From: Xiphophorus maculatus
Lineage: Eukaryota; Chordata; Actinopteri; Cyprinodontiformes; Poeciliidae
Assembly: GCF_002775205.1 (NCBI RefSeq)
Contig: NC_036446.1
Location: 19,220,565 to 19,284,564, forward strand
Length of the DNA stretch: 64,000 nt
Reading direction: 5' to 3'
The stretch's first letter is position 1; every line of letters begins with the position of its first letter. Position numbers and translations under genes: made by a program. The notes beneath the pieces are model-generated. The model searched no databases. It saw nothing but the letters and a program-made list of their open reading frames with translations, and was not told the DNA's origin. Shown here in pieces: positions 26,943 through 38,860 of this stretch.

Positions 26943-28859
26943 TTTCAGTAAGTGTGATAAATGGTTATTCCTTGTATTTCATCCATAACTTCATTTGTGG
27001 GTCAATTTCTTTGTACATACAGCTCTCAGTAACGTTGTGTAGAATATTACAGAAAACTCTGACATTTGTTGTTCGATAGCTTGGGAGAGAAAAAGATTTC
27101 AAGAATCTTTCATCCATTCTGTTACAAACAATCAGAAAACTGGGCATCTTGTTGTCAGCTAACACATTCCCGAATCCCCTGGTCCATAGTACTTTAAAGA
27201 TGAACCAAATTCACAGTCCAGAGGCTTGGCAAGGGCAAGGCAACACTTCTGTCCTTTGTTTATGTCTAGCTAAAACAAATTTGAATATTTTCTTCAAATG
27301 TGGCTGTTTATGGATCCTAGCACAGATTATATTCTAATTATTTGGGATGGGATAGACAGGAAAATAGAGCTCTAGTATTTTAAGTGCCAATATGCCTCCA
27401 TTTCTTGACAAAACTTCTAGATTGATGACCACATTCATTTTTCTGCCATCTAGGAGATCTAGCATGTGTTCAAAGCCTTTATTCCTGTTCTCTATTGCCA
27501 AACAAATGATCATTTACTACTGTGGTGTCATTGGTGATCACCTCAGGAGACACAATACACCAGAATTTGTCAACAACACAAAAAAGGTAAAAAGAGTCAC
27601 AGTCCATTGTTTTAGTAATCAAAGCAAACTGAAGGTCTTCAGTTTCAACAAACTGAAGACCTTGTGAATGGTTACAATAAAATCCCTTATTTGTCAGAAG
27701 CACAAAAGAATGTTTGGTTCATAGGACAAAATACATGCTGAAAACAATGCATCATAATTTAACTTGCAAAAGATGAGTACTAATTGGCATGCCCTAAAAT
27801 TAAGAGATAACAAAGTAGCAAAGTAGTAACTACACATAAGTTATAACACAATTTTACTTGTTGGTGAGGCTTGAATGTTCTTCATATCTGAGGAACCTGA
27901 GTTATCAAACTCTTTAAAGATTATTTTTAAATAAATAATGACCAAACCAAAAAAAAAAAACTATTGATTTTAGGCAATTTAACCAAAAATGTTTAACATT
28001 TATATACATAGAACACTATACACAGAATTAAATATTTTGAGAATTTATTTCTATTAATAGAAAAAGGATGGCTTCCCTCTAATGAAAGCTCTAAATTCAT
28101 TTATGTAAATTATGTAAATAGCAAGGGATTTCTTTATGCACTTTTGACAGAATAATCACAAAGTGCCTGAGACAGGAAATATAAAAAATGAAAACATAAT
28201 AAAAACAATGAAATCCTACAGATAATTTTTTTTTAAATACTAGAAAGATTTTTAAGAAAAGCATGGCCAATGCCAATAGTCTGCAAATAAGGAAAAGTAA
28301 AATAATGGAGGCTTGTTCTGCACTCGAGTTGCAACAATCTGGAAAGAGTGAGCCCCTTTAGTTTTATATCTGGTCTTTAGAATAACGAGGAGTAGATTTT
28401 AGTTTGAGGACCCGAAGGCTCAACTTGGAGTGTGTTACATTTACCATCTAGTAATAGTAGAAGGGAGCTTAAACATGCAGCACCCTGAATGTTAAAAATT
28501 AATTTTAAAATGAATAGGTAACCAGTGCAAACATTAAAAACAGGAGTGATGTGGCTCCACTGTCGGTTCATGTTCAGACTTTTTCTGCAGAGTTGTGCAC
28601 CAACTGAAAGTGTTTGAGCTTTGTCGTTGACACATCTGAGAAGTGTCCAGAGTAGACAAGAGGAAATAAAAGAATGAAAAACCACCTCCAGTTCCTGTTT
28701 TGACACCAAACTTTTTTAGAACATTTGGAAACATTTCACAATTTAAACATTTTGGTTTGAGTGACCTTCAAGAGAGATTGATTTGTTAAAAACAAGAAGT
28801 ACCAATTTCTAAAAGGATATATTGAATGTCAACCTACTGAAAATTGTTTACGCACCGTC
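26943..28859. other. dagla intron 1: mostly unrecognised, one probable repeat relic at about 28360-28720
   Basis: No exon was found. The 28360-28720 part (CAACTTGGAGTGTGTTACAT, ACAGGAGTGATGTGGCTCC) resembles a dispersed teleost repeat often found near LINE ends; its class is uncertain. A perfect hairpin lies at 27632-27663. Confidence 0.4.
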
Positions 28860-29620
28860 TATGCTCAATACATGATCAGAGCTCCTTTTGTATGGATTAC
28901 ATCATCAATGTGGTATGGTATGAAGGTGATCAGCCTGTCGCTCCGTTGAGGTGTTCAGACACTCCCAGTAGTAACTTATAACTGATCTGCATTGTTGAGC
29001 ATGAAACAATGCCATTTTCATAGAGCGGCTTTGGAATTTAGGTCAAGCCAACTAACTTGCTTGACCTGATCTCATGGTCTCTCATAGCCCAGACTGGATA
29101 CAGTAGACCAACACATAACATGGCTCTTAAAATCATCATTGTCTGAGGAAATATCATGATGGACCTCAAGCAACTTTTATACTTACTCTTCTTCCAGAGT
29201 CTGAGGTCTTGATTAAAAGCAATATTGAGTATTCCAATTCCACTAATTTTCTCCTCAATCCAAGTAAGAAACGACAGATGTAACTTCTGGTAAAGGAGTT
29301 ACTTAAAACTAGGAAGTAAAAGTTGTAGCCTATGTCCAAGATAAGTCTGCATGTGGTGGCTCTTGAAGAACTGAGTCTTGCCAAAGTCAATACCTTGTGA
29401 ATATCCTCCAAATTCTTGAATGGGCAAAGCAGCACAATCCTTTCAAGGCAGCAGTTATTTCAGTTTTTCTTTCAATCACTTTGATTAATAACTCTGAACA
29501 ACAATCTTTGCAAACAATTGCCTTTTGCAGCCTACCCTTCTTGTGGAGTTCTTGTGGAACTGTCTACTGAATCACTGTTATGTCAGGAGTGAGTAGGCCA
29601 ACATAATATCTCTGTCACAA
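28860..29620 (-). mobile_element. Tc1/mariner transposase relic
   Basis: Plus-strand phrases TGATCAGCCTGTCGCTC, TGGACCTCAAGCAACTTTTA, TGCATGTGGTGGCTCTTGAA, CCTCCAAATTCTTGAATGGG and TACCCTTCTTGTGGAGTTCT are the reverse complement of successive segments of one fish Tc1-like transposase gene. Their order is preserved over about 750 bp. The open frame at 29166-29435 is a remnant inside it. Many substitutions and deletions make it non-functional. Confidence 0.75.
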
Positions 29621-30567
29621 AAATCTGTTTATTAATCTCATGTAATATTCTAATACTCTGATCAAATTAAGGTAGGGTTGGATCATTAGCTGTGTGAGTC
29701 ACGATCATCAAAATTAACTAAATATAGCCTTGAAATAAAGCACTATGTGTAGTCTTAATAATATGCACCACTTTTGAACTGAGTTAAATACAATTGCTTA
29801 TTTATATTAGTCTGATTCATTGAGGTGTACCTGTGTTTTACGCTTGTTTCTAATTTAATGTATTCAAATGCCATACTGACATTGCCATGCTGAATTCATT
29901 TCCCCCCACCTTTTTAATAGATACACAGGCATCTGAACAAATACATTAACACATTTGATGAGGTAATAAACTTTACTGCCAATAGCTTCAGACAACTGCA
30001 CTGAAACAGGCTGAGGCAATACACTATAAAACACAGCTATTAAAAAGTAAAAGCAGAAAGAACAGAATGATTTCTCTAGAAAGAGAATGACGTTTCACAT
30101 GTTCAATGAGAAAGATGTAATTTGATGAGTAACACTGAATGTAAAGAATTTTTTTCCACTAACAAGGATATAGATTTTACTCAGTCAGATTAACTGCTCT
30201 GACTACTGTGACGCATTAAACTGGAAATGAGTCACTTCATGGCCCCATATGTGTTATGGATATTAATGTCTACTGTAAAAAGAAATAACAGGAACTTTTT
30301 TCACATAACAGGATGTTGTAACACTTTCCTCCTTTTTGGGCTGCCAACAGGAAGCAGTTACTGATGGACCTAGTTTTGTTGTGAATAATTTTAATCAAAA
30401 CCAGAACCTGCTCGACATCTCATCATCCAACTGAAGCTGGAAAAAAAATGAACACGGACATTTGCCATTTCTGCTTGACAATAGAGTAAACAATAATATG
30501 AGCCATACTACTTGTTTTATTGTATGCTGTATAAAACTGATTGTTTTTATTCAAATTAAGGCAATTA

Positions 30568-31141
30568 AGGGCGATTTCACCAGCCCTGTTTAGTTCACTT
30601 TTATTGAACTCTACTTCATTCACCTAGGAAGTCTGGTTTGTTTGAGGAGGTGAGAATGCACAATTGAACTCTGACAGCACCACAAAAAAGCTAATTCTGT
30701 TCCACTTACAAACCTGGGTCTCGGTTCAGGTAAAGTGAACTCTGGCGCAGTTCAAGTGCATATGTGGATGCAGACAGCTCCAAAAGCAGAAAGGGGATAG
30801 CTCAAGACATTCTGGGTAAATAAAAACGGCTCCTGGTGTTTTACCAAAGACATAAGAGAAATCCTACAACCGCTAAAATTTGATGCCACTCCATTATGTT
30901 TACATTTTACAAAAGAATAAGTTGCCTTCATGTCTTCTTCAGAGGTTTTTGTGTAGTTTCCTTCAGTGGTTCTTGTTGCAGCACCACAACAGGTGAGGGG
31001 GGAACAGGTTTTTCAAAGATTTGGTTTGAAAAACCAAATGGTGCTGCGAAAGAGAACTGCATCAGCTAAAAATGTAACAAATGTAATTTTGGTTCCCAGA
31101 TGGACTGAGTCTACCAGACTATCAGGTGTGAAAACAACCTA
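30568..31141. mobile_element. Probable non-autonomous DNA transposon
   Basis: The left end (GGGCGATTTCACCAGCCCTG, then AGTTCACTTTTATTGAACTC) and the right end (TATCAGGTGTGAAAACAACC) look like degenerate inverted repeats of a GGNNTTTCACACCTG type. The interior (CTGGGTCTCGGTTCAGGTAA, GTTCAAGTGCATATGTGGAT) matches a dispersed fish repeat I recognise but cannot classify. No clear target duplication. Confidence 0.45.
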
Positions 31142-31208
31142 AAAGTCTAAAGCCAAAAAAACAAAAAAGGAAAAGAAAAAAATCCCCAATCTTCTCAAAT
31201 TTACACTC

Positions 31209-31240
31209 TTCCAGTAGAAAAAAAAAAAAAAAAAAAAAAA
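31209..31240. repeat. Poly(A) tract in dagla intron 1
   Basis: A run of about 24 A residues followed by CACATCC. No retroposon body with coding potential could be recognised next to it. Confidence 0.7.
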
Positions 31241-31829
31241 CACATCCTCTCCTAAAAACTCAATTTGGGTGAAGTAACATCAATGAGTCAATGAGGACAA
31301 TTGGAAGAATAAGGTAAGAAAGAAATGGGGAAAAAAAAGAAAAGTTAACAGATAAACTTCTCCAAATGTCTTTTAGGCCAAAACAATCAGGTCAATTACA
31401 CTGTGAGAGTCCACTTTTAAAATAAAAAGTCCACAAGAAATCAGAGACACATTAATCAGCACTCTCCTCTGGGCAGATTGTTGAAACATTTTTTCTTACT
31501 TCCAGCAGAGACCTCAACAGTGAAAAAACAAATTGACATAATTATTAATCAGAGGAGAATTCAGGATTTATGATCCATTCTTTTTCTAGTGCACATCTGC
31601 ACACTTTCCATTGGGAACTATTTAACAACATGAAGACACCCAGTTCATACAGTAGTTTATGTACTTTACTTAAAAGGAATACAAGTTAGTATATTGAAAT
31701 ATAGCTAAATTAATTGTCAGAGTATAGATATACACAATCAAAGATCCATATGCAGTCAGTTGAAAAAGAAACAAACATTTCCATGAAAGTCAATACAGAA
31801 AAAAAAAAAATCTAAGTTATTTTTTTCCT

Positions 31830-32260
31830 GTTTGGCTTAATCAGTCTCTCACAGAACTGTGGAGGAACTTTCATTTGGCCAACCTCCATGTTATTCTCTT
31901 ATTGAATCTTGTTCAACGAGTGAACAACATTTAAATAATGTTGTTCACTCATTGAGGTTTGTAGGTATTAGACCATGTACAGCACTTTTAGGATGAGGTT
32001 TGAACCTTGACTGGGCCACCCACTGTAGATTCGTTGCAGGCGTTTCTTTCAGATCATTCTTTCTTTCGATTTTCAATTTTCACACCTCATGGTCAATTTA
32101 AACTTGCAGTCGTGCCACCACAGATCTTAATTTCTGAGACCAGTAATCTGCCCAAGATACCAGTCAGAGCTGGTCAGACGTGCCGATCATTTAATTAGGC
32201 ACATTTAATCAGCAGCACCTGGCTTTTGCTTTTACTCTTAAATCCTATGGAAGCAGCTAG
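31830..32260. mobile_element. Possible DNA-transposon relic
   Basis: Phrases such as GGATGAGGTTTGAACCTTGA, CTGGGCCACCCACTGTAG and AATTAGGCACATTTAATCAG resemble parts of fish DNA transposons. The copy is too decayed for a class call. A perfect 14-bp hairpin (31918-31950) lies inside. Confidence 0.35.
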
Positions 32261-34310
32261 AGTCACAGCTTCTCCATTGTATTTTGTCATGTGATTTGTA
32301 AAACAAGGTCAAATTTAAGTATTTTTAGAACCTGGATCAGATCAGGTTATGTTTGTTATAATCTGATGCACAAGGCAATAGAATCAAAAGAGGATGCACT
32401 TTTCATCCAACTAGCTCTTGTCTCAAATCATATCTGCAACTGTTTTCACAACTCGAGTATATCACAACCCTTCAAACTCTCCATGAGCAAAGAAGAAAAG
32501 CAATAGTTACTCAATACAACAAAAGTTCTAGTAAGAGTGCTTGCAGCACAAAAGACTGAGTGTGAAAATCAGATTTTCTCCACACGTCTATTAATAATAA
32601 AAGGAGTAGATATGCAGGGACTTGCAGTTTGTGTTAATATCTGTTACTTTCACTTACAATGGTTTTCTGTTGTCAAATCACTGAATTGTCACTGCGCAGA
32701 ATTACCCTACACCAGTATTATCACAAGTGGATTTCTAGCAGTGATTATTAGATTACTGTAAAATATGACTAGAGATTTGTTCCACACTCAATTAGACAAA
32801 ATTCTCTTACCAGGTTAATGTATTGTGGCATTCAAAAATATTTTGTCCTTTTAAAAACACAAAAAAATATGCAACTTATGGAAGCTAGCAAAACATTAGG
32901 AAAATAAATCTATCCCAATTTCTAATGAAATATTTATGCCTTATTAAGCAGCTCTTGCTTTCAGTCAACATAAAATTAAAACTCAGAATCATAAAAAGTT
33001 TGACAAGCACAGGAAGCAAGCACTCAAAGACATGTTTTGATAACTGTAGATTTTGTTTAAATTTTATTAAAATTTATCTACAAAATATTGTCTAGACAAT
33101 ATTTATTTTTGTAATCTACCAGGCCTAACATTACAGTGCCAAATACCATTTACAACTCTAAAACATAATGTACTATTCCAATTACGCTAATTGTGTGCTA
33201 TAATCAACACAAGCCGACCATTTCTCTGCATTTTATTGATTCAGACTCAAACAACATTGGTTCGTGTAATACTATATATGGAACCAATTTCAGAAGGTGC
33301 AAACCATCAGAGGAAAAATACATAAATTAGTCAATCACTGCATCACCAAATTTCATATGAATGGCTGTCATATTAGATTTTGTTGTTGGTGATGTTGGAA
33401 GACCTCCAACCTTCAATGTCATAATTTCAACTTTAGGAGTCATTCAAATTGAATTATCCCAAAAAATGGGACATTGACTCCAATGTCTGATTACACCTTG
33501 AAATCAAATACAAGTCCAAATTTGAACTGGTCATCAAAAGTACAGAGTTTCCTACAAAAGTACAAAATAGTCCCAAAGCATCCCAGAACATTTGCAAACA
33601 TTAAACAGGTGTTTGGAGCAATAATGTGATAAAATAACGATTGTTTATTTTTCAAGTTTATTGCGTGTTCCAAATTAGATTTCAGTATTACATTATGCTA
33701 TGTACTTTATACTGTAATGGTCAATGACAAACTTTTTATGTATCCATCCAAGTAGTGGCTCAGAGAGGCCAATAAAGCACCTGAATAATCCTTACATTGA
33801 TAAATCATCAATTTCTGCAGTGACAACAACAAAATCCAGCCAATCGATCGTGCAATCAGCTTTGAGCAGTCAGTAATGACTATAGGGCTCTTTGAGTCTA
33901 ATTTCACAGAAGACGACTAATGTCTTCGTGTTCCATCCTCACTAATAGCTGTTGCCTCCTCAGGGGCCTTCCCATCCATCAACCAAGAGGATGTCAGCCC
34001 ATTAGTGGTGCAGTTTGGCCGCTACTGTTGACATTAGCAGATGCACTTATTGTTCTCACAAAAGTCAAATGCTTAGATATTATGATGACTTATAAGTGCA
34101 CAGCAATTTGTTTTGTCTTTTCTTTGATCGTTGTTTGATTACAGTAATTCTGCTAAAACTACAAGAAAACCAAAAAGAAATGCAGATATGGGATATTTTT
34201 TACAAAAAAGGTATAAAAATAAGTTAAAGGTGCACCTTATTTAGGAAAGCAACTATTAATTAAAAATAATCCATACTCACAGTAACTATTCAAAAGCCCA
34301 AGCTTAAATT
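32261..34310. other. dagla intron 1, nothing recognised
   Basis: AT-rich DNA without exon-like frames or known repeats. It contains a 22-bp perfect palindrome at 33083-33104. Confidence 0.5.
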
Positions 34311-35597
34311 CAGTGCATTGCAAAAGTATTAATACGACTTAAACTTTTCCACATTTTGGAAAAAACATGTGGATACAGACTTTGGTATCTTTATTAGGTT
34401 GTATATGTGACAGAACAAGTGTTATAGAATAGAGTGCATAATTATAAAGTTGAAGGAATAGGATGCATTGTTTTCAGGATTTTCTTTGTTTTCTGAAAAG
34501 CATGGTAAGGGTTTGCATTTATCACACATCTATCTTTAGCAAAACCATGTTTTGCAGCAAAATAGATTCAGTTCTTTGGTGCAACACCTCTACCACCTAA
34601 GCACATCTAAAGATTGAAACTTTAACTCATTCTTCTTTGCTAGTCTTAAACCAGATGAGACTGGATAGACAATGTCAGGCAATCTAAGATGTAAAAACTT
34701 GCCACAAGTTCTCAGAATGGCCTCGTCAATGTCCAAACACAAATTCTTTTTACAGGTCATAAATATATGACCTGAACCACTTCATTGTAGCTGTAATTTC
34801 ATACTTGGGGTTATTGTTCTGCTTTCAAGGTAACCTTATCCGTCTTTCACATCAACTCGAAACAGGTTTGCGGACGGTGCTGAAAGAAAGCCCCCATGGA
34901 GCATGATTCACCTAATACTATAATGCACTTTCTTAAAAATTATACATTTTTACAGTGCACTACTAACAGTTGTCCTGTCAACAGGTTCTCCCTCCTGTCC
35001 TGTGGATCTGTGCAGCTCCTCCAAGGTTACTACAAGTCTCTTTCTTTCACTATGAAAGTCCTCCTTCCCCAGTCTGTCTATTAGGATAAAAAAAAATCTT
35101 GGTAGGTTTGCAACTTTTATAGTTTTTGATGGCTGAATGATACTCAGAGATTTTTAAAGCTTTAGATATTGTTTCATGACCCAACAATGCTTAAGCCCCT
35201 CTATAACTTTAGACGTGAACAGTCTGATGTGTCCCTTATTCTTCATGATGCCGTTTTCTCACTAATGTTCTCACAAAAGAGCTGGATTTATCCTGAGATT
35301 AAATTATACGCAGGGGGATGCCATGTACCAATTAAGTGATTTGGTAGCACTAGATTTTATAAAGGGGCATCACAGAATACGGAACTAATCACAAATGAAT
35401 GCCACACTTTTTAGATTTTTGTGCAGAAAATAAGTAAAGCTATGAGTACTTTTACATTCATTTTACCGTTATAGTTATATTTTATTTTGGTCCATGATAT
35501 AAAATCATACAGAAACACACTGAAGTTTGTGGTCCTAATATGACAAACTGTTGCAAAGTTCAAAAGGTAGGAATAATTTTGCAAAGTATTGCAAAAT
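34311..35597 (-). mobile_element. Nearly full-length, decayed Tc1/mariner element
   Basis: The left end CAGTGCATTGCAAAAGTATT and the right end AATTTTGCAAAGTATTGCAA are inverted counterparts about 1.29 kb apart. Between them lie reverse-complement transposase blocks in correct order: TTCTTCTTTGCTAGTCTTAA, GGTTATTGTTCTGCTTTCAA, GTGGATCTGTGCAGCTCCTC, CTTGGTAGGTTTGCAACTTT and GAGATTAAATTATACGCAG. Frames are broken throughout, so this is a dead copy of typical Tc1 length, coding on the minus strand. Confidence 0.8.
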
Positions 35598-38199
35598 TAC
35601 TGGTTTAACATTGTGCTTTTACATGTCTTTACCCTACAATAATTCATACACACTTACACAGCACCTTCTATTAATTATCTGTAGCTTGTTTTCTTCACCG
35701 TCATACCCTAATTAGCATTACAGAGAGGCATGGTGTTCATAGTTCATTAAATAAACTTTGACCAGTGAAGTGGCCATTGAGTCTACCACTCTCCTTGCAA
35801 CTTAAAGGTGGTAACTCAGCACCAGAGTTAGATTAGAGTAGATTAGCCAAGAACTTTAAATCTCATCAAGTTATCTAATTGTGTCTGGTCAGTGGTTCAA
35901 GAATGACAGCTAAGATAGAAGAAGAGATAAGGGAAACTGCAAGCCTGAATTTGCTTTTAAAAAGAAGCTTCTCTAACGCAACAATCCAAGTAAATACCAT
36001 TGAATGTGTATTTTTACAAAATAAAAATCAGACTAATTAAATTATTGAATGTCAATGTACATTTTGTTTGCTTTATGATTGCTCTATGTCCCATTGATCC
36101 AAAATGCATTATAACATATTTTGTGTGCAGACACAGAAAGAACAATATGAAGAATAACCTGACCTTACAGTTGAAAGATTGTGATGGAGAACAAAATGCA
36201 TCGATTATTTCAAAAATAGCACCCAACACTTGAATCTTTCTAAAGATGATACTGATCAATAAAACTGAACTGAAAATGGCCAAACACGCTTCCAAGTCTG
36301 GCTCTCCTTCAACTGAACATGGCGCGCCCTCTACTAAATGTGAAAGATAATATATGTCAGCAGAGATCCTGTACTCCAATATGTGATACATACTCTCTGC
36401 ACAAACAACTGAAGATTCGCTCCATGAGTCTCTTTGGTACTGTTCAGTGAAAATTAAAAACCAATTCATTATTGATGTAGTGGGAGTCGGGGAGAAGCTT
36501 CCCAATATTAATAATGAGTTGAAGTTTCACTTTGTATTGAGAACCTTCCTTCTCAAGCAGTGAATAAACCCTGTTCTTATGCCTAAAGCACAGGACACAT
36601 CGTTCTGTCTGCATAAAACCCAAATCTAAATGTATAGAACCTGACCCTCTACGGCAGCTCTACAAAGCAAGCAAACACTTCCATGCTAAACTGCTGCTCT
36701 TGACTCCGCTATGATATGCATTCGGCATGAGTCATCCAAACTAAAACTCCCATCCTGAGTGTCTCCGTCTGCAACCAAATGACATATGTGTTTTTGAAAA
36801 GGCTAGGATATATTGCTGCATGTGAGCAAATGTTTTGTGCCCCAAACACAGTGTGCTCCTGTGTGCCAGGCTGATCCCCACGTGACTACATAACAATGAA
36901 GTAACAACAATGCCAGGGCTCCCAGTATTTCCCGATGGCTTTGTCCCTGATGGAGATAAACAATGACAAGGTATGCTGTGGCTTATCTAGGCTGTTTGAA
37001 ATGGTGCTTGTATTTAAACATCAAGCAAAAAAATAATCAAATTTCTATTTAAACAACGTCTATACATCTCTCAGCTGCTTGATGTAAACAGCAAATATGT
37101 AGTTCTCATTGCTGCAAAGCATTGCATTGAGAACTCCCCGGATCTCAATGCTCAAATATCTACACAGACATGGTAAATAGAGCAATAAACCACAGTGCCG
37201 AGAGAGCCAATGACACTAGATCGGGATCTAAAACCAGGAGCCAGCACTGGTTTCCATTCCTTGTTTTGTTCAAAGTAGGTTGATCTGGTATCACTACCAG
37301 CTGGTGTTTTCGTTTCCCACTCCTCCATCTCACAGAGAGCCTGCTGCAGCAACAGCAGCATCAAGAACAAGCTGTGGCACACAGACTGCTGCTCGCAGCC
37401 TCATTATTTTTACCACATTCCCTACCTGTGTAACCTGCTCATCTATCACCTCAATATGCACGGCAAGTAAACACCCAAGCTGTCCATCAAGCATTTCCAG
37501 ACAAGCAGGTCTTAGAAACTGGTTTGAAAACAAACAAACAGATGACAAATACAAATCCACTATCACAACAGAGGCACACAAGTCTGTACTTTTAAGGATG
37601 TGGAAGATCAAATAAACAGAAGAGTTTTATAATCTTCTAATCTCAAGACATATGCTTGTTGATTAAGATTATGCTCATTACCAAGCATTGCACTCTAATT
37701 TCTGTAATAACATGAAAGTAACACCTATTACTTATATATTTTGAAATGTGTGTACTTATGAATGTTTTTATGTACCTCTTAAAACTAAATATAAAAAAAA
37801 ACAACAAAAAATCTTAAATGTGAGTAAATGCTGCAAAATGATAGTTCAATCACAGACATTTTGACATTTCAATGCCATAAAAATTTGGGTCACCATACAC
37901 CTGTGTCTTAAACTAATGTTAAGAGTCCAGTTAACAGTAAGAATGTGGTTCTGGAGTTTGTTTTAAACTGAGTTATAGCTAAACAGAGTGTGTTGTCATT
38001 TCCTTTGGTTTTTGGTGGTGACAATCTTAAATCCAAACATGCAAATTTGGTCATAGCAGAGGGCTAATAACCCATTCTAAATGAAAAAAGTACTTATAAG
38101 TGTCAAAAACTAAAGTGTAAGTTCTTTAGTAGCTTTTGCAAAAATAAAAAAAATTAAAAAATTAAATTAAATTTAAAAATTTTTAAAAAGCAAATAAAA
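35598..38199. other. dagla intron 1, nothing recognised
   Basis: No exon or known repeat. The 163-codon minus frame at 36014-36505 lacks resemblance to any family I know, and the overlapping opposite-strand frames at 37152-37615 are alanine/serine-biased without splice support. Confidence 0.45.
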
Positions 38200-38860
38200 A
38201 AATAGCATGCTTAGTCCATAAACCCTGCTTATTTCCTGAGGTTTTGTGTAAATGAAAACTGAAGCAAATATTGTACACTTCTTTCAAAATTATTAAATTG
38301 ACTTGAAACTCCTTGGCAATGACAGCTGTAAGATGCCTAGTGTTTGTAGTTCTAGTTTCAGGCATAGCTGAGGCATGGTTTTCATCCATCTTCCACACAA
38401 AATGTCTGCTAACCTAAAAGTATCTGGGGTCTGCTTTCATTCCAACATTCCGACATCAATTCATTCCATTAATAGGACTTTTTTTTTTTTTTGAGATTTT
38501 GGCTCATCATGTTAAAAAATCCACCCTTGTTTTATCTTCAAGCTTTTTTTTCCCTAACAATGTCTCTGTAAACTTCTTAATTCATCCTTCCTTCAATAAT
38601 GGGAAGTATCCCAGTACCACCTGCTGAAAAGACGCCCCACTTACCATGACATTCCCACCTCTAAACAACACTCTTGGTAGTTTGGGGCAATCTGTGTCAA
38701 ACGTCATAATTTTCCATTACTGGGGGTTTTGGCAACAATAAAGTTGAGAGGGGTGAAGAGAGCTCTTTCACATGTATTGTCATGTTTCTTGTTAGGTTGT
38801 TAATGAGAAACCTTTTCCCAGGCCATCGGTTAAAATAAAACTGGTCCAAATTAGGCTGAA
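38200..38860 (-). mobile_element. Tc1/mariner transposase relic
   Basis: Blocks such as CTTCCTTCAATAATGGGAAG, CACTTACCATGACATTCCCA and CCACCTCTAAACAACACTCT resemble the reverse complement of the part of a Tc1 transposase gene that encodes the catalytic region. Strongly decayed, with a poly(T) run at about 38479-38492. Confidence 0.5.

Noticed and set aside
36014-36505. 163-codon minus-strand frame in dagla intron 1
   Set aside because: No recognised domain, AT-driven composition, and no splice sites in a suitable phase.
37152-37615. Overlapping frames of 76-111 codons on both strands, one with an N-terminal hydrophobic run
   Set aside because: Opposite-strand shadows of each other, no family similarity, and no splice or promoter support.
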